Shown: positions 55,418-64,000 of the stretch, in pieces | Layout of the letters: every line of letters begins with the position of its first letter | How positions within the stretch are numbered: the stretch's first letter is position 1 | Notes under the pieces: generated by a model | What the model was told of the DNA's origin: nothing | Seen by the model: only the letters and a program-made list of their open reading frames with translations | Database searches by the model: none | From: Thermoanaerobaculia bacterium | GTDB lineage: Bacteria > Acidobacteriota > Thermoanaerobaculia > Thermoanaerobaculales > Sulfomarinibacteraceae | Length of the DNA: 64,000 nucleotides | NCBI GenBank assembly: GCA_027061805.1 | Contig: JAMOWA010000005.1 | Coordinates: forward strand, 1 to 64,000 | Direction: 5' to 3' | Made by a program: the position numbers and the translations under genes

Positions 55418-56595
55418 AGAGGCTCACGTGGATCGTTGTGGCGGTGCTGGTGGCCGCAGGCTTGCTGGCCGTTCGGATGAAGCGGGTCCACGACAAGAAC
55501 GCCGCGCCCCTGGTGCAGCAGGTGAGGCCCGTGGTGGAAGTGGCCTCCGTCACCAGGGGCAGGGTGGGCAGCGTGCGCCACGTGACCGGCACCGTGGTGG
55601 CCGGTGAGGAGGCCCGGGTCGCCCCGCAGATCATGGCCCGGATCCTGGAGATCCGCGTCCGCGAGGGACAGCAGGTCCGTGAGGGGCAGCTCCTGGCGGT
55701 CCTGGACTCCCGGGAGCTGGAGGATGCCATGGCCCAGGCGGGGGCCGGGCTGGCCGCGGCCCGGGAGGGCGTGGCCGCCGCCGAGGCGGCCTGGCAGGCC
55801 CAGCGGAACGCCACGGAGCGCGACCGGCTGCTCCATGACGCCGGCGCCATTTCCGACGAGCAGTGGGAGCACTCCCAGGCCGCGGAGAAGACCTCCCAGG
55901 CGCGCCTGGAGGCCGCCCGCGCCGAGCTCCGGGTGGCCGAAAAGCGCCACGACCAGGCCCGCACCCGGCGCAACTACGCGTTCCTGAAGGCCCCCTTCGA
56001 CGGCGTCGTCACCGCCCGCATGGCCGATCCCGGCGACCTGGCCGTGCCGGGCAAGCCGGTGCTGGTCGTGGCCCGGCAGGAGGGCATCCGGGTCCGTGCC
56101 GGCCTGCCCGTCGGGGACCTCGCCCGCCTGGCCCCTGGCCACCCGGTGACCGTCAGCGCCGATGGGAAGGTGGTGGAGACCACCGTCTCGCGGATCGTGC
56201 CGGCCACGGGCGCCTCGGGGCTGGCCTCCTTCGAGGCGGATCTGGTCCAGGTGCCCGAGACCTTCGTACCCGGCGCCACCGTGGGCGTGGACGTGGAGCT
56301 CGGCGACGCCGAGGGTCTGGTGGTTCCGGCCGGCGCGCTCCTGGAGGGTGAAAACGGCACCTGGGTCTTCGTGGCCGGAAATGCCGCCGAAACGGGAGAG
56401 ACAGGCGGGCGAACCGCCACCATCCGGCCCGTGGAGGTCCATCCCACGGCACGATCCCTCGACTCCGTGGTGGTGGAGGGCGAGCTCGAGGAGGGCGACC
56501 TCGTGGTGGTGGCCCTCCCCTCCCGGCTCATGACCCTCGCTCCCGGGACCACGGTGGAGATCGCGGCGCCATCCCCCGGGGAGGGCGGCGCATGA
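55414..56595 (+). CDS. RND efflux periplasmic adaptor (membrane fusion protein)
   Basis: The 393-residue protein has one N-terminal membrane anchor (WIVVAVLVAAGLLAV), a lipoyl-like part (VAPQIMARILEIRVREGQQVREGQLLAVLD), a helical hairpin of about 100 residues, and a beta-barrel and membrane-proximal domain (FDGVVTARMADPGDLAVPGKPVLVV...). It bridges the RND pump and the TolC-like duct. Confidence 0.92.
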   Translation: MKRLTWIVVAVLVAAGLLAVRMKRVHDKNAAPLVQQVRPVVEVASVTRGRVGSVRHVTGTVVAGEEARVAPQIMARILEIRVREGQQVREGQLLAVLDSRELEDAMAQAGAGLAAAREGVAAAEAAWQAQRNATERDRLLHDAGAISDEQWEHSQAAEKTSQARLEAARAELRVAEKRHDQARTRRNYAFLKAPFDGVVTARMADPGDLAVPGKPVLVVARQEGIRVRAGLPVGDLARLAPGHPVTVSADGKVVETTVSRIVPATGASGLASFEADLVQVPETFVPGATVGVDVELGDAEGLVVPAGALLEGENGTWVFVAGNAAETGETGGRTATIRPVEVHPTARSLDSVVVEGELEEGDLVVVALPSRLMTLAPGTTVEIAAPSPGEGGA

Positions 56596-59500
56596 GCTTC
56601 GTCGACGCCTACCTGAAGCGGCCCCACCTGGTCTCGGCCCTGCTGATGCTCTCGGCAGGGCTCGGGGTCATCGGCTACAACCGGCTCCCCTTCAAGCTCT
56701 TCCCCGACACGGAACGGCCCCAGGTGGCCGTGGTGACCATGCTCCCCGGCGCCTCGGCCACCGACGTGGAGAGCGACCTCACCCGGCCCATCGAGCGGGA
56801 GCTCTCCGCACTGGACCAGGTCCGGGCCGTGCGCTCCACCAGCCGGGACGAGGTCTCCGCCGTGACCGTGGAGTTCCGCTACACCCGGGACCTGGCGAGC
56901 GCCACCACCGACGTGGCCAACGCCCTGGAGAAGGTGAAGTCCCGGTTCCCGCCGGGGACACGCCCCCCCATCCTCTTCCAGGTCTCCTCGGCCACCGCCC
57001 CCGTGATGACCCTGGCCCTCCGCCCGAAGGAGGGCTCCCACCTGGACCTCTCCATGGTGCGGCAGATGGCCGAGAACCAGATCCGGGACCGGATCCTCCA
57101 GCTGCCGGAGGTGGCCAACGTGGAGGTCTTCGGGGGGCACCAGCCGGTGATCCTCGTGACCCCGGACCGGGACGCCCTGGAGCGCTACCACCTCGGGGTG
57201 GCGGAGCTGGCGGCGGCCCTGGCCGCGGCCAACGCCAACCAGCCGGCCGGCCTCGTCATCGGGCAGGGTACCCAGATCGTGCTCAAGCGCCTGGGGGCGC
57301 TGGCAAGCCCGGCCGACGTGGCCCGCGTGGTCATCACCGACCGCGGGCCGGGCATCGTGCGGGTGGGGGACGTGGCCCGGGTCCGCCGCGGCACCGCGGA
57401 GCCCCGGAGCGCCTTCCACGGGGACGGGAAACCCGCCATCGCACTGAACGTCCAGCGGCAGCGGGACGGCAACGTGCTCGAGACCATCGGGGCGGTGAAG
57501 GAGATCCTCCCCGAACTCGAGGCCGCCTTCCCCTCCGTGGACTTTTCCATCCCCGATTCCCAGGAGGAACTGCTCACCCTCTCGGTCTCCAACATGCGGG
57601 ACGCGCTCAAGAGCTCCATCCTGATGACGGTCACCGTGCTCTTCCTCTTCCTGGCCTCGGGGCGCAGTCTCGCCCTGGTGGGCCTGTCGCTGCCCATGAC
57701 CTTCATGCTCACCTTCGGCGTCATGTGGCTCGGTGGCATGGAGCTCAACATCGTCACCCTCACCGCCATCACGCTGGCCGTGGGGATGCTGGTGGACGAC
57801 TCCATCGTGGTGGTGGAGAACATCCAGCGGCACCTGGACGAGCTGGGGCGGCCCGTGAGAGAGGCCGTGGTCGGCGGCACCAGGGAGATCCTGCTGGCCG
57901 ACTTCTCCGGCACCGCCACCACCGTGCTGGCCCTGACACCCATCGTCTTCGTGGGGGGCTACGTGCAGCGGGTCATGCGGCCCCTGGCCCTCACCCTCAT
58001 CATCGCGCTGCTGGCCTCCTTCTTCGTCTCGGTGACCATCATCCCCCTGGTGGCGCCCTGGATCCTGAAGCGGGAGGGCGAGGGACGCGGCACCCTTCCC
58101 GAGCGTCTCACCGCCCGCCTGGCGGACACCGTGCTGGGGTGGCTCCGCGGCTTCTACCAGGGCACCACCCGGCTGGCACTGCGTCAGCGGGCCCTGTTCC
58201 TGGTGGCGGGCACCGTGATGTTCGTGATCGCGGCACGCCAGATGCCCGTGGCCGGCCGGGACCTCATGCCGCCCATGGACACCGGCATCGTGAAGGTGGC
58301 CTTCGAGGCCGACGCCGGCAGCTCGCTGGCGGCCACCGAGGGGCTGCTCCGGCGGATGGAGGACATCATCGCGAAGGCGCCCGGCGTGGAGTCCTCCCTG
58401 GCCATGATCGGTTCCGAGGCCGACGTGATCTTCTTCGGCTCCGGCAGGACCTCCAGCCAGGGTTCCATCACCGTCAACTTCGTGGACCGCTTCCACCGGA
58501 AGGAGACCATCTGGCAGATCGAGGACGAGCTCCGTTCGGCCTTCCAGAAGCTGCCGGGGCTCCACCACGTGGACGTCTACGACTACGGCGCCACGCCGCT
58601 GTCCACCATCAAGGCCCCGGTGGACGTGATGGTCTCCGGCCCCGATCTCGAGACGCTGGCCGCCATCGGCCGGGACATCCGGACCCGCCTGGAGGCAAGG
58701 CTCCGCGGGGCCACCTCCATCGGCCTCTCCTGGCGCCTGGACGCCGAGGAGGCCGCGCTCGAGCTCGATCCGGGCCAGCTCGCCCGATACGGGATCTCCC
58801 CGCGGGCGGTGACCGCCCAGCTGGGCGGGGCCGTGGGCGGCCTGCCCGCCTCCGTGCTCCGGGTTCCCAACCAGGACGGCCAGACCATCTGGGTCCAGCT
58901 CCCCGCCGGACAGCGCGCCCACCTGCACACCCTGGAGACCTTCCCCATCCGGACACCCCGCGGTACCGTGCCCCTGGCCCAGCTGGGTGTCATCCATACC
59001 CAACCCACGGCCCAGATGATCACCCACGAGGGCCTGGAGCGGACCCTGGACGTGATGGCCTTCCGGAAGACCCGGGCCATCTCGCACCTCCAGGAGGACG
59101 TGCTCGCCGCCCTGGAGGGCCTGGATCTGCCCCCCGGCTACACCATCTCCCACCAGGGCGAGATCTTCCAGATGAACGAGTCCTTCGCCCGCCTGGGCGG
59201 CGCGCTCTCGCTGAGCCTGCTCCTGCTCTTCTTCTCCCTGGTGCCCACCTTCCGCTCCTGGCTGCACCCCGTCACCATCATGTCGGTGATCCCCCTGGGC
59301 GTGATCGGCGCCTCGTGGATGCTCCTGATCTCGGGCCGGCACGCCTGCATGCCCGCCATGATGGGGCTCATCCTGCTGGGCGGCATCGTGGTGAACAACT
59401 CCATCCTGCTGCTCGACTTCGCCCGCTCGGCCCGGGAGAGGGGGGTCGGCCTGGAGGACGCCCTGGTGGATGCCGTGGGGGTCCGCATGCGGCCCATCCT

Positions 59501-59729
59501 CATGACCGCCACCTCCACCATCGTGGGCATGATCCCCATCGCCATGGAGTGGTCCGTGGGCCTGGAGCGCCTCTCGCCCCTGGCCGTGGTGGCCGTGGGC
59601 GGCCTCCTGGTGGCCACCTTCCTGACCATGGTCTACGTGCCCATCATGTACTCCCTGCTGGAGGACGCGAAGGACGCCATGCAGCGGAGGCTCGCACGGA
59701 TCGGGACCGGGAACACGGGGGAGGTCTGA
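56592..59729 (+). CDS. RND efflux transporter (HAE-1/AcrB-like)
   Basis: The 1045-residue RND pump has the N-terminal membrane start (FVDAYLKRPHLVSALLMLSAGLGVIGYNRLP), porter loops, and the proton-relay GMLVDDSIVVVENIQRHLDE in the fourth segment, with a second half repeating the layout (GIVVNNSILLLDFARSARERG). Lack of typical heavy-metal motifs supports the hydrophobic/amphiphilic class. Substrate is unknown; TetR control suggests induction by a small hydrophobic compound. Confidence 0.94.
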   Translation: MSFVDAYLKRPHLVSALLMLSAGLGVIGYNRLPFKLFPDTERPQVAVVTMLPGASATDVESDLTRPIERELSALDQVRAVRSTSRDEVSAVTVEFRYTRDLASATTDVANALEKVKSRFPPGTRPPILFQVSSATAPVMTLALRPKEGSHLDLSMVRQMAENQIRDRILQLPEVANVEVFGGHQPVILVTPDRDALERYHLGVAELAAALAAANANQPAGLVIGQGTQIVLKRLGALASPADVARVVITDRGPGIVRVGDVARVRRGTAEPRSAFHGDGKPAIALNVQRQRDGNVLETIGAVKEILPELEAAFPSVDFSIPDSQEELLTLSVSNMRDALKSSILMTVTVLFLFLASGRSLALVGLSLPMTFMLTFGVMWLGGMELNIVTLTAITLAVGMLVDDSIVVVENIQRHLDELGRPVREAVVGGTREILLADFSGTATTVLALTPIVFVGGYVQRVMRPLALTLIIALLASFFVSVTIIPLVAPWILKREGEGRGTLPERLTARLADTVLGWLRGFYQGTTRLALRQRALFLVAGTVMFVIAARQMPVAGRDLMPPMDTGIVKVAFEADAGSSLAATEGLLRRMEDIIAKAPGVESSLAMIGSEADVIFFGSGRTSSQGSITVNFVDRFHRKETIWQIEDELRSAFQKLPGLHHVDVYDYGATPLSTIKAPVDVMVSGPDLETLAAIGRDIRTRLEARLRGATSIGLSWRLDAEEAALELDPGQLARYGISPRAVTAQLGGAVGGLPASVLRVPNQDGQTIWVQLPAGQRAHLHTLETFPIRTPRGTVPLAQLGVIHTQPTAQMITHEGLERTLDVMAFRKTRAISHLQEDVLAALEGLDLPPGYTISHQGEIFQMNESFARLGGALSLSLLLLFFSLVPTFRSWLHPVTIMSVIPLGVIGASWMLLISGRHACMPAMMGLILLGGIVVNNSILLLDFARSARERGVGLEDALVDAVGVRMRPILMTATSTIVGMIPIAMEWSVGLERLSPLAVVAVGGLLVATFLTMVYVPIMYSLLEDAKDAMQRRLARIGTGNTGEV

Positions 59730-59760
59730 AGACCGGGTGACGGGAATGACGGCGGCCGGA

Positions 59761-59837
59761 GGCGGCAACGGCGGCGGCCGGGAGCGCTCCGCCGATCCAC
59801 ACGGTCGTGCGTCCACCGCGGCCCCTCCGTTGCCGCC
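59761..59837. repeat. Inverted repeat after the efflux operon
   Basis: GGCGGCAACGG (59761-59771) and CCGTTGCCGCC (59827-59837) are perfect 11-base arms around a 55-base loop. No U-run follows, so it is not a standard terminator, but it separates the pump gene from ygfK. A possible ygfK -10 box (TACCAT near 59855) comes after it. Confidence 0.5.
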
Positions 59838-59908
59838 GCCGCCGCCCTCCGCTACCATCGAGCGGATGCAATTCTCCGGAACGACCGGCGTCGCGGAGCG
59901 AGCCCCCC

Positions 59909-62900
59909 ATGCCTGACCGGCTGCGGCCGACGTCCTTCGTGGTTCTGGCCCGTTGGATCCTGGGGGGGCTGGAACGCGGGGAGGTGCTGGAACTCCCGCG
60001 GGAGCTCTGGTTCGAGCCCCGGGGGGACGAGCCCTACCGGGTGGCCCGGGGCTGGACGGGAACACCGCTGGCCACGCCCTTCGGGGTGGCTGCGGGGCCG
60101 CACACCCAGCTGGCGGCGGGGATCGTGGCCTCCTGGCTCGCGGGCGCCCGGGTCCTGGAGCTCAAGACGGTGCAGCGCCGTGCGGTGGAGGTGGTGCGGC
60201 CCTGCATCCGCATCCGCGACGAGGGACTCAACGTGGAGTGGTCCCAGGAGCTGGACCCCCGGGCCTCCTTCGCGCAGTACCTCGACGCCTGGGTGCTGAT
60301 CCACGGGCTCCACCGGCTGCTGGGCTGGCCCGGCGGGGGTCCGGAGACCCTCTTCGACATCAGCGTGGGTTACGACATGGAGGGCCTGCTCTCGCCGGAG
60401 ATGCAGGGTTACCTGGCCCTGGTGGCCGACGCCGGGGAGCTGCTGGAGGAGCGCCTCGACGCGCTGGCCCGCCTGGAGCCCTCGCTGGCGGGGCTCGCGG
60501 TGCCCTCCCGCCTGGCGGCGAGCGCCACCATCTCCACCCTCCACGGCTGCCCTCCGGAGGAGATCGGGGCAATGGCGCGGCACCTCATGGAGGAGCACGG
60601 CCTCGCCGTCCGGGTGAAGCTCAACCCCACGCTCCTGGGGGCCGACACTATCCGGGAGCTGCTGCACGGCTCCCTGGGGTGGCGTGAGCTGGTTCCGGAC
60701 GAGGCGGCCTTCGCCCACGACCTGGGGCTCGGGCAGGCTGTGGAGCTGGTGGGCGGGATGGGGGCCGTGGCCGCGCGTTGCGGGACACGCTTCGGCGTGA
60801 AGCTCTCCAACACCCTGCCCCTGGTGCACGACGGCTCGGTCTTTCCGGAGTCGGAGCGGACCATGTACCTCTCGGGCCGCCCGCTTCACGCGCTCACCGT
60901 GCAGACGGCGCTGAAGCTCGTGGAGGCGGTGGGAGCCCCCCTGGACGTCTCCTTCTGCGGCGGGGCCGACGCCTTCAACGTGGCGGAGCTCGTGGCGGCC
61001 GGGCTCGATCCTGTCACCGTCTGCTCGGACCTGCTCCGGCCCGGGGGCGTGGCCCGGCTGGGCCAGTACGCCATGGAGCTCCAGCGGGCCATGGAGACCG
61101 CCGGCGCGGCGGACCCGGGTTCCTTCGCCCTGGCCCGTGCCCGGGAGCGGGGCTTTCGCGGCGACGACCCCACCCTGGCGGCCCGCCACAACCTGGAGCG
61201 CTACGCGGCCGGTGTGCTCGGGGACCCTCGCTACCGTCGCGGCGCCGGACCGCCGCCGCCCGGCCTGAAGGGGCACCGGCCCCTGGGCATCCTGGACTGC
61301 ATCCACGCCCCCTGCGTGGAGGACTGCGGCATCGGCCAGGAGGTGCCGGAGTACATGCGCCGGGTGGCGGCGGGCGACAGGGAGGGCGCCGCGGCGGTGA
61401 TCCGCCGCGACAACGCCCTGCCGGTCTCCCTGGGCCGCGCCTGCCACCACCCCTGCGAGACCCGGTGCACCCGGGAGGCCTACGAGGCGCCCCTGGCCAT
61501 CCGGGAGATCAAGCGCTTCGCCATGGAGGCGGCCCCCGAGCCCCCCGGCCCCGCGCCGCTCCTGCCGGTGAACCCCGTGGCCGTGGTGGGTGCCGGACCC
61601 TGCGGGCTGGCGGCCGCTCTCGACCTCAGGCGGTCCGGAGTGCCCGTCACCGTGCTGGAGGCCCGGCCCGAGGCCGCGGGCATGCTCACGGACACCATCC
61701 CCGCCTATCGCGCCCCGGACCCCGCCGTGGCCCGGGACCTCGCGGCCCTGGCCGCCGAGGGCGTTGAGATCCGCCGGGGTGTGCGCTTCGGCAGGGACAC
61801 GGACCTGGACGGGCTTCGAGCCGAGGGCTTCGGGCCCGTGGTGCTGGCCGCGGGCGCCCAGAGGGGCCGGCGGATGGGCATCCCCGGGGAGGAGCTGGAG
61901 GGTGTGCTGGACGGCCTGGAGCTGCTCCGGCGGGCCCGCCGCGGCCTGGAGCTCCCACCGGCCTCCCGGGCCGTGGTGGTGGGCGGCGGCGACGTGGCCG
62001 TGGACTGCGCCCGCACACTCCGCCGCCTGCTGGAAGCGGGCCGCGTGGAGATCCTCTACCGTCGCCGGGTGCAGGACATGCCGGCCCAGGCCGAGGAGAT
62101 CCGGGCCCTGGAGGAGGAGGGGATCCCCATCCGCGAGCTGCTGGTGCCGGTGGCGGCCACGGGGAGGGACGGGCGCCTGGAGAGGGTGCGCTGCGAGCGC
62201 CTGCGGCCCGGCGCGCCCGGCCCCGACGGCCGGCCCCGGCCGGAGCCCACGGGGGAGACCGTGGAGCTCCCGGTGGATCTCATGGTGGTGGCCATCGGCC
62301 AGGAGCCGGACCCGGCGGTGCTGGCCATCCCGGGCCTCGAGCGGACGCCCTCGGGCTGGGTGGCGGCCGACCCGGAGACCGGGCGCACCGGCGTGCCGGG
62401 GCTCTGGGCCGGCGGTGACGTGGTGCGGGGGCCCTCCTCGCTGGTGGCGGCCGCGGGTGATGGCCGGCGGATCGCCGCCGATATCCTCCGGGAGCTGGGC
62501 CTCGCCCAGCCTGGGGCGGCCACGCCGCCGGACGGCCGGGGACGGTACCGGGAGCTCCTGGCCCGCCGGGCCCGGCGGTTGCCCCGGGTGGAGCTGCCCG
62601 AGCTGCCCCCGGAGCGGCGGCGGGGCTTCGCCGAGGTGGCGTTGCCCCTGGACGAAGAGGCGGCCTGGCGGGAGGCCGCGCGCTGCCTGGAGTGCGACCT
62701 GCTCTGCTCCACCTGCGTCACCGTCTGCCCCAACCGGGCCTTCCTGACGCTCGAGCTGGACCCCTTCGCGGTGCGCTGGGGCCTGCCGGGGAAGGAGCCC
62801 GTGAAGCTCGCCGTGACCCAGCCCTTCCAGACGGTGGTGCTCAACGACCTGTGCAACGCCTGCGGCAACTGCACCGAGTTCTGCCCCACGGCGGGGCAGC

Positions 62901-63199
62901 CCCACGAGGACAAGCCGCGGCTCCTGCTGGAGCGGGAGGTCTTCGCGGCGTTCCCCCACAACGCGGTGCTGCTGGAGGAGGGCGCCCTCCGCCTGAAGTG
63001 GCGGGGCGGGGAGCACCGCCTGGAGTGGGGCGACCCGGCCCGCCACACGGGTCCCGGCCTCACCGCCACGCTGGACCCCGCCACCGGGGAGCTCCTGGAG
63101 ACCCGGGCCACCGGGACCCCGGTGGACTGGGAACCCTGCCTCCTCCTGCTCGCGCTGGCCCGTGGACTCGCCCGCAGACCCGAGCTCTGGAGCGGGTGA
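59909..63199 (+). CDS. ygfK: YgfK-like flavin/iron-sulfur oxidoreductase
   Basis: The 1096-residue protein has an N-terminal region of about 430 residues like dihydroorotate/dihydropyrimidine dehydrogenase barrels, a glutamate-synthase-type Cys domain (CIHAPCVEDCGIG near 463, then CHHPCETRC), FAD site VVGAGPCGLAAALDLRRSG near 560, NAD(P)H site VVVGGGDVAVDCA near 690, and C-terminal ferredoxin Cys (LECDLLCSTCVTVCPN near 930; CNACGNCTEFCP near 981). This order matches YgfK, called a putative selenate reductase subunit, and linked to purine breakdown. ATG 59909 is used. It stands alone on the forward strand after the efflux genes. Confidence 0.9.
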   Translation: MPDRLRPTSFVVLARWILGGLERGEVLELPRELWFEPRGDEPYRVARGWTGTPLATPFGVAAGPHTQLAAGIVASWLAGARVLELKTVQRRAVEVVRPCIRIRDEGLNVEWSQELDPRASFAQYLDAWVLIHGLHRLLGWPGGGPETLFDISVGYDMEGLLSPEMQGYLALVADAGELLEERLDALARLEPSLAGLAVPSRLAASATISTLHGCPPEEIGAMARHLMEEHGLAVRVKLNPTLLGADTIRELLHGSLGWRELVPDEAAFAHDLGLGQAVELVGGMGAVAARCGTRFGVKLSNTLPLVHDGSVFPESERTMYLSGRPLHALTVQTALKLVEAVGAPLDVSFCGGADAFNVAELVAAGLDPVTVCSDLLRPGGVARLGQYAMELQRAMETAGAADPGSFALARARERGFRGDDPTLAARHNLERYAAGVLGDPRYRRGAGPPPPGLKGHRPLGILDCIHAPCVEDCGIGQEVPEYMRRVAAGDREGAAAVIRRDNALPVSLGRACHHPCETRCTREAYEAPLAIREIKRFAMEAAPEPPGPAPLLPVNPVAVVGAGPCGLAAALDLRRSGVPVTVLEARPEAAGMLTDTIPAYRAPDPAVARDLAALAAEGVEIRRGVRFGRDTDLDGLRAEGFGPVVLAAGAQRGRRMGIPGEELEGVLDGLELLRRARRGLELPPASRAVVVGGGDVAVDCARTLRRLLEAGRVEILYRRRVQDMPAQAEEIRALEEEGIPIRELLVPVAATGRDGRLERVRCERLRPGAPGPDGRPRPEPTGETVELPVDLMVVAIGQEPDPAVLAIPGLERTPSGWVAADPETGRTGVPGLWAGGDVVRGPSSLVAAAGDGRRIAADILRELGLAQPGAATPPDGRGRYRELLARRARRLPRVELPELPPERRRGFAEVALPLDEEAAWREAARCLECDLLCSTCVTVCPNRAFLTLELDPFAVRWGLPGKEPVKLAVTQPFQTVVLNDLCNACGNCTEFCPTAGQPHEDKPRLLLEREVFAAFPHNAVLLEEGALRLKWRGGEHRLEWGDPARHTGPGLTATLDPATGELLETRATGTPVDWEPCLLLLALARGLARRPELWSG

Positions 63200-63327
63200 G
63201 GAGGTCGTCCGCCCACCCGGGAGGAGCGGGGGCGCAGGGGTGGGTTCACGTTCGGGGCGGGTCGAGATCGGAGACACGATCACGGTCACAGCCAGGGGCA
63301 GGGTCGGGGTCATGGACACAGACACGA
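63200..63327. other. GC-rich spacer after ygfK
   Basis: No gene is seen. The stretch has a partial copy of the GGGGCGCAGGGG octad (about 63228-63242) and short GGTCACGG-type pieces like those after sfsA. Confidence 0.4.
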
Positions 63328-63465
63328 ATGTACACCCTCGCCGTCTTCGAATTCATCGAGGGCTGGTACAACCCCTCCCGCCTCCACTCCGCCCTCTGCT
63401 ACCAGTCCCCCAACCAGTACGAAAGGAGAAACCTCCATCATCACATCCAACGTCTCGATCCGTGA
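63328..63465 (+). pseudogene. IS3-family transposase remnant
   Basis: Only the last 45 residues of an OrfB-type transposase remain. The segment FIEGWYNPSRLHSALCYQSPNQYERR is the typical C-terminal end of the DDE integrase core (W-YN..R.HSAL.Y.SP..YE). The catalytic D-D-E residues and the upstream frame are gone and no terminal repeats were seen. Confidence 0.8.
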
Positions 63466-63775
63466 TGGTTCTTCCGTCCCACCACCACGCCCCGCAGCGC
63501 CCGCTCCGCCTCACGATCCGGTGCCTCACCGTGCATCCCCCGACGCTGCACCACAACCCCTCCCTCCACGACCCGGGACAGGGCGAGGGCGTACCCCGGA
63601 CCCGGACTCCGACACGGCCGGGGACCCTTCTCCCGGTTCCGGTGGCCGGGAGGGTGGCGGGATGCGCGGATTGTGATGGGGATCACAACCGGTGTTCTCC
63701 GGGCTTGACAGGGAGTGGTGTGGGTGATGTGGTCAGGAGGTGGACACCCGTTCGAGAAGAATCCTGGGGGTGCGC
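63466..63775 (+). other. Spacer with regulatory sites, no gene
   Basis: Codons here are not protein-like. The right half holds a CRP-type palindrome at 63671-63688 and a TTGACA at 63705-63710; the predicted start lies near 63740. The left half after the transposase remnant shows nothing I can name. Confidence 0.4.
63671..63688 (+). promoter_or_regulatory. CRP/FNR-type palindrome
   Basis: TTGTGATGGGGATCACAA is a perfect dyad and fits TGTGA-N6-TCACA exactly. Its centre is about 26 bases before a TTGACA (63705-63710), near position -61 from a likely start, the class I activator position. No regulator of this family is encoded in the window. Confidence 0.65.
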
Positions 63776-64000
63776 ATGGCGTTGTGTGGAAACGATACGC
63801 AGTACCGTGAGTACGGGGCACGCAGGGGGGCCGCCGTGCAGGTGTTCGTGGTGGCCTCCCTGGTCCTGGCGCTGGTTCCGGTTGGCGACGCTGCAAGTGA
63901 GGAGGGGGGGGGGGAGTTAGCCCACTCAGGGTCGTTCAGGGGCTCCGGCTGGTGCCGCCATGGGGTGTCGGTGGCGAGGCGGCTGTTCGACGGGCACGGG
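63776..64000 (+). CDS. Secreted protein, cut by window end (N-terminus only)
   Basis: An open frame of 75 codons runs off the window. It starts MALCGNDTQYREYGARRGAAV and continues into a signal-peptide-like core VQVFVVASLVLALVPVGDAAS, followed by a Glu/Gly run encoded by an 11-G tract (63904-63914). GGGGG precedes the ATG by about four bases. I do not recognise the mature part. It lies behind the CRP-type palindrome. Confidence 0.45.
   Translation, partial: MALCGNDTQYREYGARRGAAVQVFVVASLVLALVPVGDAASEEGGGELAHSGSFRGSGWCRHGVSVARRLFDGHG

Noticed and set aside
55974-60065. Very long reverse-strand open frame (over 1300 codons) opposite the efflux genes
   Set aside because: It is antisense to well-supported RND and adaptor genes; the translation is Gly/His/Gln-rich and resembles no family. 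High GC removes stop codons in this frame.
59852-63325. Long reverse-strand open frame opposite ygfK
   Set aside because: The forward frame carries flavin, NAD(P)H and ferredoxin motifs; the reverse frame is a GC-rich shadow.

Overview
The window is a stretch of a high-GC (about 70 percent by eye) Gram-negative chromosome. The evidence for a Gram-negative envelope is a Wzm/Wzt-type polysaccharide exporter, a TolC-RND efflux operon, a SurA-like protein and type IV pilin/pseudopilin genes. Many genes are joined by 4-base ATGA/GTGA overlaps, and several start codons sit right after a -10 box, which suggests leaderless mRNAs. PheT lacks its tRNA-binding OB-fold and infC is missing between thrS and rpmI. 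I lean towards Acidobacteriota or a neighbouring high-GC lineage, but this is inference from gene content and not a phylogeny.

Layout. (1) 1-5.6 kb: a clearly AT-richer island with a flippase, a fused CDP-ribitol synthase, a polyol-phosphate transferase and a family 2 glycosyltransferase, which together look like a poly(ribitol-phosphate) surface polymer locus. (2) 5.8-21.5 kb: envelope polysaccharide genes. A GT4 glycosyltransferase is followed by a reverse-strand series of two GspG-like pilins (sigma-54 promoter, UUCG terminator), two O-antigen ligase/polymerase-like proteins, a YfhO-family protein and an MFS-spermidine synthase fusion; then come a second YfhO protein, Wzt/Wzm and a LivJ-like lipoprotein. 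(3) 21.5-30.9 kb: rsmI, a SurA-like protein, a lytic transglycosylase, trxB, an IscA-type protein, def, an acyl-CoA dehydrogenase, a DivIVA-domain protein and hutI. (4) 30.8-32.65 kb: a single membrane-protein gene bracketed by a 107-bp direct repeat of the hutI 3' end, so hutI has been interrupted and given a new tail. (5) 32.65-44.6 kb: a heptosyltransferase-like gene and the core block ymdB-rny-(6S RNA candidate)-zapA-coiled coil-pheT-pheS-rplT-rpmI-thrS-tRNA-Val x2, read on the reverse strand and interrupted by one GT-C-type membrane protein gene. (6) 44.8-64 kb: a hypothetical gene and sfsA share divergent overlapping -10 boxes. A reverse-strand hyuA-ssnA-PLP lyase-ygeY-ygeW cluster follows, then a divergent ArsR regulator, a TetR-controlled RND operon, ygfK, an IS3 remnant, and a secreted protein cut off by the window end behind a CRP-type palindrome.

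How the genes work together. The hyuA/ssnA/PLP-lyase/ygeY/ygeW/ygfK set matches the enterobacterial yge-ygf-ssnA neighbourhood tied to anaerobic purine (uric acid/xanthine) breakdown. Here it sits in a non-gut-type genome, is split by an efflux operon, uses a different PLP enzyme from classical YgeX, and faces an ArsR regulator whose -35 box is buried in a 29-bp dyad. This and the repeat-flanked insertion in hutI are the two observations I rate highest.
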